Assembly: GCF_014198245.1 (NCBI RefSeq)
Contig: NZ_JACIHE010000003.1
Coordinates: 186,001 to 250,000, forward strand
DNA from: Bradyrhizobium sp. cir1
Lineage (GTDB): Bacteria; Pseudomonadota; Alphaproteobacteria; Rhizobiales; Xanthobacteraceae
Direction of reading: 5' to 3'
Length of the DNA: 64,000 bases
Below are positions 25,288-35,108 of the stretch, one piece after another. A program made the translations under genes and the position numbers. The notes under the pieces were generated by a model that had not been told where the DNA came from, did no database searches, and saw only the letters and a list, made by a program, of their open reading frames with translations. Positions within the stretch are counted from its first letter, which is position 1; each line of letters opens with the position of its first letter.

Positions 25288-26424
25288 ATGACGTTATGGT
25301 TTGTGTTCGCGCTGATGACGGTCGCGGCGATTTTCGCCGTGCTCTGGCCGCTCGGCCGTAGCGGACGCACGCAGGATCAGGGCAGCCAAAATCAGGGCAG
25401 TGAGGTCGCGGTCTACAAGGACCAGCTGGCGGAGATCGAGCGCGACCTTGCCGCGGGGTTGATCGCGGCGCCCGAAGCCGAGGCTGCGCGCGTCGAGATC
25501 AGCCGCAGGCTGCTCGCCGCGGCCGGAAGCGAGTCCTCGTTGGAGCTCAAGTCGGATCTCGCGCCGAGCCTCAAATGGCGCCGCGCGGCCGCGGTGCTGG
25601 CGCTGGTCGGCCTGCCGTTCGTCGCGATCGGCGTCTACATGCCGCTCGGCTCGCCCAGGCTTCAGGACTTTCCGCTGGCGCAGCGGGACCGCGGGGCCGG
25701 GTCCGGCATGGCGCGATCGCTCGAGAATCTCGTGGTGCAGGTCGAGCAACATCTGGAAAAGAATCCGACCGACGGGCGCGGCTGGAACGTGCTCGCGCCG
25801 GTGCTGCAGCGGCTCGGCCGCTTCGACGATGCGGTGCGGGCCTATCGCAACTCGCTCACCTACAATGGCGAGAGCCCGGAGCGCCGGTCCGATCTCGGCG
25901 AGGCGATCTCCGCCGCAGCCGGCGGCGTCGTGACAGCTGAAGCCAAGGCCGAGTTCGAGCGTGCGCATGCGCTCGACGCCGATGATCCCAAGGCGAACTA
26001 CTTCCTCGGGCTCGCCGCCGAGCAGGATGGCCGCAAGGACGATGCCGCCAACATCTGGCGCGCGCTGCTGGCCAAGGCCCCGGCGGATGCGCCGTGGCGG
26101 CCCCTGGTGCAATCCTCGTTGGCGCGGGTCGGCGGCGGCACGATGCCGGCGCTGTCGGACGAGACCATCGCGGCTTCCAAGGACATGGCCGAAGGCGATC
26201 GCAACGCGATGGTGCGCGGCATGGTCGAACGTCTCGCAACCCGGTTGAAGCAGAACGGCAACGACGTCGAGGGCTGGCTGCGCCTGGTGCGGGCCTATCT
26301 GGTGATGGGCGATCGTGACAAGGCGATGGGCGCGTCAACCGACGCCCGTCAGGCGGTCGCCAAGGATGCCGAGCGGCTTCGCCAGCTCAACGAAGGCCTC
26401 AAGACTCTCGGGCTCGACGGATGA
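25288..26424 (+). CDS. ccmI: Cytochrome c maturation protein CcmI (CycH)
   Basis: A 378-residue protein. Two N-terminal TM helices (about 3-21 and 97-117) enclose a cytoplasmic leucine-zipper-like loop ([18 protein letters not shown]); the periplasmic part carries TPR repeats ([40 protein letters not shown]). CcmI holds apocytochrome c C-terminal ends and hands them to CcmF/H for heme ligation. First gene of ccmI-E-F-H (cycHJKL in Bradyrhizobium). The ATG at 25288 puts the TM helix at the start as usual. Confidence 0.93.
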   Translation: MTLWFVFALMTVAAIFAVLWPLGRSGRTQDQGSQNQGSEVAVYKDQLAEIERDLAAGLIAAPEAEAARVEISRRLLAAAGSESSLELKSDLAPSLKWRRAAAVLALVGLPFVAIGVYMPLGSPRLQDFPLAQRDRGAGSGMARSLENLVVQVEQHLEKNPTDGRGWNVLAPVLQRLGRFDDAVRAYRNSLTYNGESPERRSDLGEAISAAAGGVVTAEAKAEFERAHALDADDPKANYFLGLAAEQDGRKDDAANIWRALLAKAPADAPWRPLVQSSLARVGGGTMPALSDETIAASKDMAEGDRNAMVRGMVERLATRLKQNGNDVEGWLRLVRAYLVMGDRDKAMGASTDARQAVAKDAERLRQLNEGLKTLGLDG

Positions 26425-26461
26425 TGATTTCCGAACGAGACGAGCGGAGAACGGATACGCC

Positions 26462-26971
26462 ATGACGCGCAAGCAGCGACGTATGACCATCATCGGCGGC
26501 TCGCTCGCCGTGCTCGCGCTCGCGGCCGCGCTGGTGCTCAACGCATTGCGCGACTCCATCGTGTTCTTCTCGACGCCTACCATGGTCGCCGAGAAGCACG
26601 TCGCGCCGGGTAAGCGGTTTCGCCTCGGCGGCCTGGTGCAGCCCGGCTCGCTCCAGCGCGGCGACAATCTTGCGGTGACCTTCGAGGTCGCCGACGGCAG
26701 CGCCAAGCTTCCCGTCGCCTACAAGGGCATCCTGCCCGACCTGTTCCGCGAAGGGCAGGGCGTCGTCGCCGAAGGCGCGCTCGACGCCAATGGCGTGTTC
26801 AAGGCCGATACCGTGCTCGCCAAGCATGATGAAACCTACATGCCCAAGGACGTCGCCGATGCCCTGAAGAAGCAGGGGCACTGGAAGGACGATTACGGCG
26901 CGCAAGCATCTGGTGGCGCCAAGCCCGCGGCGACGACCGCGCAGGGCAGCCCGCAGGGAGCAGTGCGTTGA
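26462..26971 (+). CDS. ccmE: Cytochrome c-type heme chaperone CcmE (CycJ)
   Basis: A 169-residue protein anchored by TM residues 8-28. The periplasmic OB-fold domain has [14 protein letters not shown] and, near residue 122, [13 protein letters not shown], whose His in the HDExYxP motif binds heme covalently. It carries heme from CcmC to the CcmF/H ligase. The stop codon overlaps the TTG start of ccmF, showing coupling. Confidence 0.95.
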   Translation: MTRKQRRMTIIGGSLAVLALAAALVLNALRDSIVFFSTPTMVAEKHVAPGKRFRLGGLVQPGSLQRGDNLAVTFEVADGSAKLPVAYKGILPDLFREGQGVVAEGALDANGVFKADTVLAKHDETYMPKDVADALKKQGHWKDDYGAQASGGAKPAATTAQGSPQGAVR

Positions 26972-28950
26972 TCGCCGAATCAGGACATTACGCGCTGGTG
27001 CTGGCGCTTGGGCTGGCGCTGATCCAGTCCATCGTGCCGCTCATCGGCGCGCGCTTGCGCGATGCCGCACTGATGAGCGTGGCGCGTTCCACCGCGCTGG
27101 CGCAGCTGTTGTTCGTCGGCGCGTCGTTCGTGGCGCTGGTGATGCTGCACGTGAATTCGGACTTCTCCGTCGCCAATGTCTACGAGAATTCGCACTCCAT
27201 GAAGCCGCTGATCTACAAGATCACCGGCGTGTGGGGAAACCATGAAGGCTCGATGCTGCTGTGGGTGTCGATCCTGGCGCTGTTCGGCGGATTGGTCGCA
27301 GCGTTCGGCAATAACCTGCCGCTGTCGCTGCGCGCGCATGTGCTCGCCGTGCAGGCCTGGATCGCCAGCGCGTTCTACCTCTTCATCCTGGTGACCTCGA
27401 ACCCGTTCCTGCGCATCGTCAATCCGCCCATCGAGGGACGCGATCTCAATCCGGTGCTCCAGGACATCGGCCTCGCCGTGCATCCGCCGATGCTCTATCT
27501 CGGCTATGTCGGCTTCTCGATCTCGTTCTCCTTCGCCATCGCGGCGCTGATGGAGGGACGCATCGACGCTGCCTGGGCGCGCTGGGTGCGGCCCTGGACG
27601 CTGGTCGCCTGGATCTTCCTCACGCTCGGCATCGCCATGGGCTCCTACTGGGCCTATTACGAGCTCGGCTGGGGCGGCTGGTGGTTCTGGGATCCGGTCG
27701 AGAATGCCTCGCTGATGCCGTGGCTTGCCGGCACCGCGCTGTTGCATTCGGCGCTGGTGATGGAGAAGCGCAACGCGCTGAAGGTCTGGACCATCCTGCT
27801 CTCGATCCTGACCTTCTCGCTGTCGCTGCTCGGCACCTTTCTGGTGCGCTCCGGCGTCATCACTTCCGTGCACGCCTTCGCCACGGATCCGACCCGCGGC
27901 GTGTTCATTCTGCTGATCCTCTGCCTGTTCATCGGCGGCAGCCTGTCGCTGTTCGCGGGCCGCGCCACGTCGCTGAAGCAGGGCGGCCTGTTCGCGCCGA
28001 TCTCGCGCGAGGGCGCGCTGGTGCTGAACAATCTGCTGCTTACGGTCGCTTGCGCGGTGGTGCTGTTCGGCACGCTCTATCCGCTGGCGATGGAGATGCT
28101 CGCCGACTTCAAGATGTCGGTCGGTGCGCCCTTCTACAACCTCACCTTCGCGCCGCTGTTTGCGCTGTTGCTGCTCGCCGTGCCGTTCGGCCCGATGCTG
28201 GCGTGGAAGCGCGGCGATCTGCTCGGCGTGACGCAGCGCCTGCTCGCGGCCGGCGTTGCCTCGCTTGTCACAGTCGCCATCGTCTGGGGCTGGGTGCGCG
28301 GCGGCAGCGCGCTGGCGCCGCTCGCGATCGGACTTGGCGTCTTCGTCATCGCTGGCGCCGTCACCGACCTCGTCGAACGGACCGGCCTGGTTCGGCTGCC
28401 GTTCGCAACGGTGTTGCACCGGGCGCGCGGCCTGCCGCGTTCGGCCTGGGGCACCGCGTTCGCGCATGCCGGCCTCGGTGTCGCGCTGATCGGCATCGTC
28501 TGCGAGACGACCTGGAACAGCGAATATATCGCGACCATGAAGCAGAACGAGGTCGCCCATATCGCCGGCTACGACGTGAAGTTGGACGGACTGTTCCAGC
28601 GCCAGGGCCCGAACTACCGCGAGATGATCGCCGAGTTCAATGTCAGCCGCGACGGCGCGATGCTGAGCGTCATGACGCCGTCCAAGCGCAGCTTCACCAC
28701 GCGCGGCTCGTCGACCACCGAGGCCGCATTGCTGACGCGCGGCGCGAGCCAGCTCTACATCTCGCTCGGCGATGCCACCGCCGAGGGCGCCATTGCCGTG
28801 CGCATCTATCACAAGCCGCTGGTGCTCCTGATCTGGTGGGGGCCGGTGCTGATGGCGTTCGGCGGCGTGCTGTCGCTGTCCGACCGCCGCCTGCGGGTCG
28901 GCGCGCCGAAGCCGGCGCGGGCCAAGCCGCGCCTGCAGCCGGCGGAGTGA
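26968..28950 (+). CDS. ccmF: Heme lyase subunit CcmF (CycK)
   Basis: A 660-residue polytopic membrane protein of about 15 TM helices. The tryptophan-rich heme-handling segment [20 protein letters not shown] is at about 231-250, with periplasmic histidines around it (for example [14 protein letters not shown] at about 88-101). CcmF with CcmH and CcmI attaches heme to apocytochrome c in the periplasm. A TTG start at 26968 overlapping the ccmE stop is the best fit. Next gene ccmH starts 4 nt after the stop. Confidence 0.95.
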   Translation: MIAESGHYALVLALGLALIQSIVPLIGARLRDAALMSVARSTALAQLLFVGASFVALVMLHVNSDFSVANVYENSHSMKPLIYKITGVWGNHEGSMLLWVSILALFGGLVAAFGNNLPLSLRAHVLAVQAWIASAFYLFILVTSNPFLRIVNPPIEGRDLNPVLQDIGLAVHPPMLYLGYVGFSISFSFAIAALMEGRIDAAWARWVRPWTLVAWIFLTLGIAMGSYWAYYELGWGGWWFWDPVENASLMPWLAGTALLHSALVMEKRNALKVWTILLSILTFSLSLLGTFLVRSGVITSVHAFATDPTRGVFILLILCLFIGGSLSLFAGRATSLKQGGLFAPISREGALVLNNLLLTVACAVVLFGTLYPLAMEMLADFKMSVGAPFYNLTFAPLFALLLLAVPFGPMLAWKRGDLLGVTQRLLAAGVASLVTVAIVWGWVRGGSALAPLAIGLGVFVIAGAVTDLVERTGLVRLPFATVLHRARGLPRSAWGTAFAHAGLGVALIGIVCETTWNSEYIATMKQNEVAHIAGYDVKLDGLFQRQGPNYREMIAEFNVSRDGAMLSVMTPSKRSFTTRGSSTTEAALLTRGASQLYISLGDATAEGAIAVRIYHKPLVLLIWWGPVLMAFGGVLSLSDRRLRVGAPKPARAKPRLQPAE

Positions 28951-28954
28951 TCCG

Positions 28955-29437
28955 ATGCGCCGGATGATGGCCGCGTTCGTCGCGCTGATGCTGCTGGCTT
29001 CGCCTGCGGCGTACGCCGTGCAGCCCGACGAGATCATGTCGGATCCCGTGAAGGAGGGGCGCGCGCGCGAATTGTCGCGCGAGCTGCGCTGCATGGTCTG
29101 CCAGAACCAGTCGATCGACGATTCCGATGCGCCACTGGCGCGCGACCTGCGCCTCCTGGTGCGCGAGCGCATCGCGGCGGGCGACAGCAATTCGCAGGTG
29201 CTCGATTTCCTGGTCGCGCGCTACGGCGAGTTCGTGCTGCTGAAGCCGCGCTTCGAGCGGCAGACCCTGCTGCTGTGGCTGCTCGCGCCGGTGCTGCTGA
29301 TCGGCGGCGGCCTGGCGCTGTGGCTGCAGATCCGCCGTCGCTCGCGCAGTGGTGCGGACGTACCGGCCCCGCCGCTCACGCCCGACGAGGAGGCAAGGCT
29401 CGCGGCCTTGATGTCGGACGACGCCAAATCGTCCTAG
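28955..29437 (+). CDS. ccmH: Cytochrome c maturation thiol protein CcmH (CycL)
   Basis: A 160-residue protein with a signal peptide (cleavage likely after AYA, residue 21), the redox motif LRCMVCQNQSIDDSDAPLA (about 45-63) and a C-terminal TM helix (about 104-124). CcmH keeps the CXXCH cysteines of apocytochrome c reduced for heme ligation. Single CcmH domain, as expected where ccmI is a separate gene. It ends the ccm operon. Confidence 0.95.
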   Translation: MRRMMAAFVALMLLASPAAYAVQPDEIMSDPVKEGRARELSRELRCMVCQNQSIDDSDAPLARDLRLLVRERIAAGDSNSQVLDFLVARYGEFVLLKPRFERQTLLLWLLAPVLLIGGGLALWLQIRRRSRSGADVPAPPLTPDEEARLAALMSDDAKSS

Positions 29438-29565
29438 CGGCTTCACGTCGTCCCGGCTACGTAATGATACGCAGGCCGCCGGCCGCCGCCTGCGCGCTTC
29501 ATCCTATATTGACCTTTGTCTGGAAGCTTGTCGCGAGATTTGATTCCAGACTTTGAGTCCTCGAG

Positions 29566-30909
29566 ATGTTCGCGAACAGCAATCTGACGATCCGCTTCCT
29601 GGTTGGCGCCGTCGTCGCTGCATTATTGTTCTTGCTGGGCATCGGCGGCGGCACCGGCTTCGTCGCGGTGCTCTATCTCAACAACGAGATCACCAGCCTG
29701 TCGTCGGACTTTGCCGCGCTGAGCGGCCCTGTGCGCGATCATGCCATGCAGATCTACCAGCAGGCGCAGACCGCGTTCTCATATTTCCTGATCGCCTGCG
29801 GCGTGATCGCGGTTGTCGCCATCGCGATCTGCCTCACCACCTGGTTCGCCGTGCGCAACGGCATCCTCAATCCCCTGGCGGCGATCGTGCATGCCATGCG
29901 CGAGGTCGCCGACCAGAAGTTCGACACACCGGTTCCGGGGCTCGGCGGCACCAACGAGATCGGACTGCTTGCCGGCGCGCTCGAGGTCTTCAAGACCAAT
30001 GGACTCGAGCGGCGCCGCCTCACCGAGCAGCAGCTGCATGAGGCGCAGCACCAGGCCGAGCGGTCGAAATTCCTGGACGCGCGGATCAAGCGCTTCAACG
30101 ATCTCGTCGCCAGCGTGGTCGACAGCGTGGCCTCGTCGGCCGTGCATCTGAAGCGCAACGCCGAGACGTTGTCGCGGACCGCCAACGACACCAGCACTAA
30201 GGCCAATGCGGTTGCGAGCGGCGCGAGCCAGGCCAGCGCCAGCGTGCAGACGGTTGCGGGCTCGGCCGAGGAGATGACGAATTCGATCGGCACGATCAGC
30301 CGCCGCGTCACCGATGCCACCCAGCGCGCCGAGGGCGCCGCAACCCAGGCCGAGAAGAGCCGCGACACCATCCACACGCTGTCGGACGCTGCCGACAAGA
30401 TCGGCGAGGTCGTGCAGCTCGTGCAGGCGATCGCCTCGCAGACCAATCTGCTGGCGCTCAACGCCACCATCGAGGCGGCGCGGGCCGGCGAGGCCGGCAA
30501 GGGCTTTGCCGTGGTGGCCTCCGAGGTGAAGAATCTGGCGCACCAGACCAGCAAGGCGACGGAGGAGATCACCTCCCATGTCGCCAGCATCCAGGGCATC
30601 ACCGCGGAGACGCGCGGGGCGATCGACGGCATCTCGAAGACGCTGGCGGAGATCTCGTCGATCATGTCCGGCATAGAGGTCGACACCGCCCAGCAGCGCA
30701 CCGCCACGCAGGACATCACCCGCAGCGCGCAGGATGCCGCACAGGGAACCCTGGACGTCTCCAATCACATCGCCCAGATCACCTCGACCTCGGCGGAGAC
30801 CGGGCGCATGGCGGCCGAGGCGCGGGATTCCGCCGTCGACCTGTCGCAACAGGCCGAGACGTTGAAGCGTGAAGTCGACGAGTTCATCGTCAGCGTCCGC
30901 GCCAGTTAA
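29566..30909 (+). CDS. Methyl-accepting chemotaxis protein
   Basis: A 447-residue receptor with two TM helices (about 10-38 and 69-93) enclosing only about 30 periplasmic residues, so the sensor is minimal. A HAMP domain follows (about 95-150). The signalling hairpin tip is [20 protein letters not shown] and [20 protein letters not shown] (about 283-322). With so small an outside loop it probably senses through the membrane or cytoplasm. Monocistronic, between ccmH and degP. It may report energy or redox state; that is inference. Confidence 0.92.
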   Translation: MFANSNLTIRFLVGAVVAALLFLLGIGGGTGFVAVLYLNNEITSLSSDFAALSGPVRDHAMQIYQQAQTAFSYFLIACGVIAVVAIAICLTTWFAVRNGILNPLAAIVHAMREVADQKFDTPVPGLGGTNEIGLLAGALEVFKTNGLERRRLTEQQLHEAQHQAERSKFLDARIKRFNDLVASVVDSVASSAVHLKRNAETLSRTANDTSTKANAVASGASQASASVQTVAGSAEEMTNSIGTISRRVTDATQRAEGAATQAEKSRDTIHTLSDAADKIGEVVQLVQAIASQTNLLALNATIEAARAGEAGKGFAVVASEVKNLAHQTSKATEEITSHVASIQGITAETRGAIDGISKTLAEISSIMSGIEVDTAQQRTATQDITRSAQDAAQGTLDVSNHIAQITSTSAETGRMAAEARDSAVDLSQQAETLKREVDEFIVSVRAS

Positions 30910-31131
30910 GGCCGGCCAAGACCTCGCTCGAGGTTGGTCACGGGAACCCGCCTAAGTTCCTGTGTCGGCACGATTTTCCGCCTGCGTTAAACTGCCGCAT
31001 CCGCGCTGTGTCATCATTACAAAACTTTAACCCCGCCGCCAGCGCACGGTAAGGCGGGAGCCCCCATCTTCAGGTTCGCAAGGTGCTGACATCCGGCACC
31101 AAAAGGAATTCAAGGCCCTGGAGATCTCTGC

Positions 31132-32712
31132 ATGAACGACCGTATCGACCTCTCGAACCTCCCGTCCTACCGGCAGCCGCGCCGGTCGGTTTTCTCTGCG
31201 CGCAAGCTCGCGCTGATGGCCTCGGTCGTCGCCGGCCTCGGCGCCGCCGTCTACGGCTTCAGCCCGTCGGTGTCGCCGGCTGACCTGTTCTCCAGCCCGG
31301 CGCATGCGCAGGTCAATAACGAGGTCCGCAAGGTCGAACGTCCGGTCGGTTTCGCCGACATCGTCGAGCGCGTGAAGCCGTCGGTGATCTCGGTCAAGGT
31401 CAACATCAAGGAGAAGACCGCGAGCAACGATGACGGCGATGATTCGTCCTCGCCGTTCCAGCCGGGCTCGCCGATGGAGCGTTTCTTCCGTCGCTTCGGC
31501 GGTCCGGATGGCATCCCCGGCCTGAAGGGCGGTGGTCGTGGCCGCGTCCTGCAGGGGCAGGGCTCCGGCTTCTTCATCTCGGCTGATGGTTTTGCCGTGA
31601 CCAACAACCACGTGGTCGACGGCGCCGACAAGGTCGAGGTCACCACCGACGACGGCAAGACCTACACCGCCAAGGTGATCGGCACCGACCAGCGCACCGA
31701 CCTCGCCCTGATCAAGGTCGAGGGTGGCTCGAACTTCCCGTTCGCCAAGCTCGCCGACGCCAAGCCGCGGATCGGTGACTGGGTGCTCGCGGTCGGCAAT
31801 CCCTTCGGTCTCGGCGGCACCGTGACCGCCGGCATCGTCTCGGCCAGCGGCCGCGATATCGGCAACGGCCCGTATGACGACTTCATCCAGATCGACGCGC
31901 CCGTGAACAAGGGCAATTCCGGCGGTCCGGCCTTCGACACCAACGGCGAGGTGATGGGCGTCAACACTGCGATCTACTCGCCCTCCGGCGGCAGCGTCGG
32001 CATCGCGTTCTCGATTCCGGCCAACACTGTCAAGAGCGTTGTGGCCCAGCTCAAGGACAAGGGCTCGGTCAGCCGCGGCTGGATCGGCGTGCAGATCCAG
32101 CCCGTCACGTCCGATATCGCCGACAGCCTCGGCATGAAGAAGGCCGAAGGCGCGCTGGTGGCGGAACCGCAGGCGAACGGTCCGGCTGCGAAGGCCGGCA
32201 TCGAATCCGGCGACGTGATCACCGCGGTCAACGGTGAATCCGTCAAGGACGCCCGCGAGCTCGCCCGCACCATCGGCGGCATGGCGCCCGGCGCGACCGT
32301 GAAGCTCAACGTGCTGCACAAGGGCCAGGACAAGGTCGTGAACATGACACTCGGCCAACTGCCGAACACGGTCGAGGCCAAGGCCGACATCGATCAGGAC
32401 AGCGGCAAGGGTGCAACCAAAGGCACTGACGTGCCGAAGCTCGGCATGACCGTTGCCCCCGCCAACTCCGTGGCCGGCGCCGGCAAGGAAGGCGTCGTGG
32501 TCACCGAAGTCGATCCGAAGAGCGCCGCGGCCGAACGCGGCTTCAAGGAAGGCGACGTGATTCTCGAGGTCGGCGGCAAGAGCGTAGCCACCGCCGGCGA
32601 AGTCCGTGACGCCATCAACGCGGCTCGGACCGACAACAAGAACAGCGTCCTGATGCGCGTGAAGAGCGGCGGCCAGTCGCGCTTCGTCGCGATCCCCCTC
32701 GCCAAGGGGTAA
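31132..32712 (+). CDS. degP: Periplasmic serine protease DegP/HtrA (Do family)
   Basis: A 526-residue protein. The N-terminal hydrophobic stretch (LALMASVVAGLGAAVYGFS) exports it. The trypsin-like triad is visible: His in TNNHVVDGA (about 160), Asp in RTDLALIKV (about 190), Ser in KGNSGGPAFD (about 264). Two PDZ domains follow (GWIGVQIQPVTSDIAD onward; KLGMTVAPANSVAGAG onward). A glycine-rich loop (GGGRGRVLQ) precedes the protease core. DegP degrades or holds misfolded envelope proteins. The 220-base leader may contain an envelope-stress promoter. Position after ccm genes matches other Rhizobiales. Confidence 0.95.
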   Translation: MNDRIDLSNLPSYRQPRRSVFSARKLALMASVVAGLGAAVYGFSPSVSPADLFSSPAHAQVNNEVRKVERPVGFADIVERVKPSVISVKVNIKEKTASNDDGDDSSSPFQPGSPMERFFRRFGGPDGIPGLKGGGRGRVLQGQGSGFFISADGFAVTNNHVVDGADKVEVTTDDGKTYTAKVIGTDQRTDLALIKVEGGSNFPFAKLADAKPRIGDWVLAVGNPFGLGGTVTAGIVSASGRDIGNGPYDDFIQIDAPVNKGNSGGPAFDTNGEVMGVNTAIYSPSGGSVGIAFSIPANTVKSVVAQLKDKGSVSRGWIGVQIQPVTSDIADSLGMKKAEGALVAEPQANGPAAKAGIESGDVITAVNGESVKDARELARTIGGMAPGATVKLNVLHKGQDKVVNMTLGQLPNTVEAKADIDQDSGKGATKGTDVPKLGMTVAPANSVAGAGKEGVVVTEVDPKSAAAERGFKEGDVILEVGGKSVATAGEVRDAINAARTDNKNSVLMRVKSGGQSRFVAIPLAKG

Positions 32713-32986
32713 GCATCAGGAATCCTACGAAATGAAGGGTGTCGTCGGCATCAGTCGCCCCCGCCGCCGGCGCCCTTCGGGGGGAGCAGCGTAGATTTCG
32801 CTTCCCCAGCCTACCTTCCGGTGGAAATACGCCCCCCTCCGTCGGAAGGCATAGGGCGGTGAGGTCCCCCCAGCTTCACCGCCCGCCTTTTTCTCGCTTC
32901 GACACTCTCCCGCTCGGCTTGCATGCGATTGCCGCTCGCGCCATGTTTAGAGAAGGTTGACCTCCTTGACCGCCGCCGAACGCACG

Positions 32987-33667
32987 ATGCGCCTCCTCAT
33001 CATTGAAGACGATCGCGAATCCGCCGACTACCTCGTGAAGGCGTTCCGCGAGGTCGGACACATTGCCGACCATGCCGCGGACGGCGAGGAAGGCCTCGCC
33101 ATGGCCGAGAACGGCGATTACGACGTGCTGGTGGTCGACCGCATGCTTCCCAAGCGCGACGGCCTGTCGCTGATCGGCGCGCTGCGCGACAAGGGCGAAT
33201 CGACGCCGGTGCTGATTCTCTCCGCGCTCGGACAGGTCGACGACCGTATCAAGGGCCTGCGCGCCGGCGGCGACGACTATCTGCCAAAGCCCTATTCCTT
33301 CGCCGAGTTGCTCGCCCGCGTCGAGGTGCTGTCGCGCCGCCGCGGGGGACCCGCCGAGGACACGCTCTATCGCGTCGGCGATCTCGAGCTCGACCGGCTG
33401 TCCCATCGCGTTGCCCGCGGCAAGGACGAGCTGACGCTGCAGCCGCGCGAATTCCGCCTGCTCGAATACCTCATGAAGCATGCCGGCCAGGTGGTGACGC
33501 GCACCATGCTGCTGGAGAACGTCTGGGACTATCATTTCGATCCGCAGACCAACGTGATCGACGTGCACATTTCGCGGCTGCGCTCCAAGATCGACAAGGG
33601 CTTCGATCGGCCGCTGCTGCACACGATCCGCGGCGCCGGGTACATGATCCGTGACGGCATTCGGTAA
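32987..33667 (+). CDS. OmpR-family response regulator
   Basis: A 226-residue regulator: acidic pocket in LLIIEDDRESADYLV, phospho-Asp51 in VLVVDRMLPKRDG, and Lys in YLPKPYSF; winged helix with LQPREFRLLEYLMKHAGQVV and TIRGAGYMI. In-frame TTG codons at 32957 and 32966 are possible starts; AGAAGG lies 9 bases before the second, so the protein could be 7 residues longer. The kinase gene overlaps it by 17 nt. The pair follows degP and precedes glnE; a role in envelope stress is likely from context only. Confidence 0.88.
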   Translation: MRLLIIEDDRESADYLVKAFREVGHIADHAADGEEGLAMAENGDYDVLVVDRMLPKRDGLSLIGALRDKGESTPVLILSALGQVDDRIKGLRAGGDDYLPKPYSFAELLARVEVLSRRRGGPAEDTLYRVGDLELDRLSHRVARGKDELTLQPREFRLLEYLMKHAGQVVTRTMLLENVWDYHFDPQTNVIDVHISRLRSKIDKGFDRPLLHTIRGAGYMIRDGIR

Positions 33668-35108
33668 ACTCGTCCGCACCACGGCGTTCCGGCTGACGCT
33701 GGTCTATCTGCTGCTGTTCGCGATGTTCGCGGCCTCGCTGCTCGGCTATTTCGCCTGGAATACGCGGCGGCTGATCACCGAGGAGATTACGCAGACCGTC
33801 AATTCCGAGACCTCGGAGATGAACGAGATCTACGGCCGTGGCGGCATGTTTCGCCTGGTGCGGACGATCGAGTATCGGGCGCTGCGCCCGGGCGCGAACC
33901 TCTATCTCGTGACCACGCCAACAGGGCAGGCGGTTGCCGGCAATGTCGGCTCGCTCGCACCCGGCGTGATGGCGACGCGCGGCTGGTCGGAAACCGCCTA
34001 CCGGCGGATCGAGGACGCCGATGACCGCGATCATCGCGCACTGGTGCGCGTGACCGAACTCGAAAACGGCTTCCGGCTGCTGATCGGCCGCGACCTTGCT
34101 GAGCGGCGGCGCCTGTTCGGCATCGTCGCCAAGGCGGCGCAATGGTCGGTCCTGATTGTCGTGGTGCTCGGCCTCGGCGGCGGCATCTTCGTGGCGCGCA
34201 GGGTGCTGAGGCGCATCGACGCGATGACCGGCACCGCGCAGCGCATCATGACCGGCGATCTCAGCGGGCGCCTGCCCGTGGGGCGCAGCGGCGACGAACT
34301 CGACCGCCTCGCGGAAAACCTCAACGCCATGCTGGAGCGGATCGAGGCCTTGATGGCGGGGCTGAAGGAAGTCTCCGACAACATCGCCCACGATCTCAAG
34401 ACGCCGCTGACGCGCCTCCGCAACCGCGCCGAGGAGGCGCTGGCGAAATCGGGCTGCGAGGCCGATTACCGTGCCGCGCTGGAGCGGACCATCGAGGAAT
34501 CCGACGGGCTGATCCGCACCTTCAATGCATTGCTGATGATCGCGCGTGCCGAGTCCGGACAGGCGCGCGGCAACATGGATGATTTCGACGCCGCCGAGGT
34601 CGCGGGTGGCATCCACGAGCTCTACGAGCCGCTGGCCGAGGACGACGGCATGACCTTGAAGGTGAAGGCCGAGCCGACGCCGGTTCACGGCAACCGCGAG
34701 CTGATCAGCCAGGCGCTCGCCAATCTGGTCGAGAACGCGATCAAGTACGGCAAGCCGGCTGCGCAGGCCGGAACCGTGGTCAGCATGGACGCACGGCAGA
34801 TCACCATCGAGGCACGGCGCGAGGGTGACCAGGTGCTGCTCAGCGTCACCGATCGCGGCCCCGGCATCCCCGAAGCCGACCGCAAACATGCCGTCGAACG
34901 ATTCGTCCGGCTGGAAGCGAGCCGCACGCTGCCGGGCTCCGGCCTCGGCCTCAGCCTCGCCTCGGCTGTCGCGACGCTGCATGGCGGAGAATTGCGGCTG
35001 GGCGATGCCTATCCGGGCCTCGTCGCCACGCTGGCGCTGCCGGCGCGCACGGGCGCGGGCGACAGGGTTGCTCCGCCAATACCGGATGTGCCACAGAAGG
35101 TGGCATGA
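33651..35108 (+). CDS. Two-component sensor histidine kinase
   Basis: A 485-residue kinase beginning at GTG 33651. TM1 is at about 14-32 and TM2 at about 165-185; the periplasmic domain is about 130 residues. HAMP (RVLRRIDAMTGTAQRIMTGD), the phospho-His in VSDNIAHDLKTPLTRLRNR, N-box NLVENAIKYG, G1 TDRGPGIP and G2 GSGLGLSLA are all present. The stop overlaps the glnE start (ATGA), so kinase and GlnE synthesis are coupled. Signal unknown. Confidence 0.9.
   Translation: MTAFGKLVRTTAFRLTLVYLLLFAMFAASLLGYFAWNTRRLITEEITQTVNSETSEMNEIYGRGGMFRLVRTIEYRALRPGANLYLVTTPTGQAVAGNVGSLAPGVMATRGWSETAYRRIEDADDRDHRALVRVTELENGFRLLIGRDLAERRRLFGIVAKAAQWSVLIVVVLGLGGGIFVARRVLRRIDAMTGTAQRIMTGDLSGRLPVGRSGDELDRLAENLNAMLERIEALMAGLKEVSDNIAHDLKTPLTRLRNRAEEALAKSGCEADYRAALERTIEESDGLIRTFNALLMIARAESGQARGNMDDFDAAEVAGGIHELYEPLAEDDGMTLKVKAEPTPVHGNRELISQALANLVENAIKYGKPAAQAGTVVSMDARQITIEARREGDQVLLSVTDRGPGIPEADRKHAVERFVRLEASRTLPGSGLGLSLASAVATLHGGELRLGDAYPGLVATLALPARTGAGDRVAPPIPDVPQKVA

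Noticed and set aside
26980..29190. 736-codon minus-strand frame opposite ccmF/ccmH
   Set aside because: The plus strand carries unmistakable ccmF and ccmH; the antisense frame is low-complexity Arg/Gln/Asp sequence.
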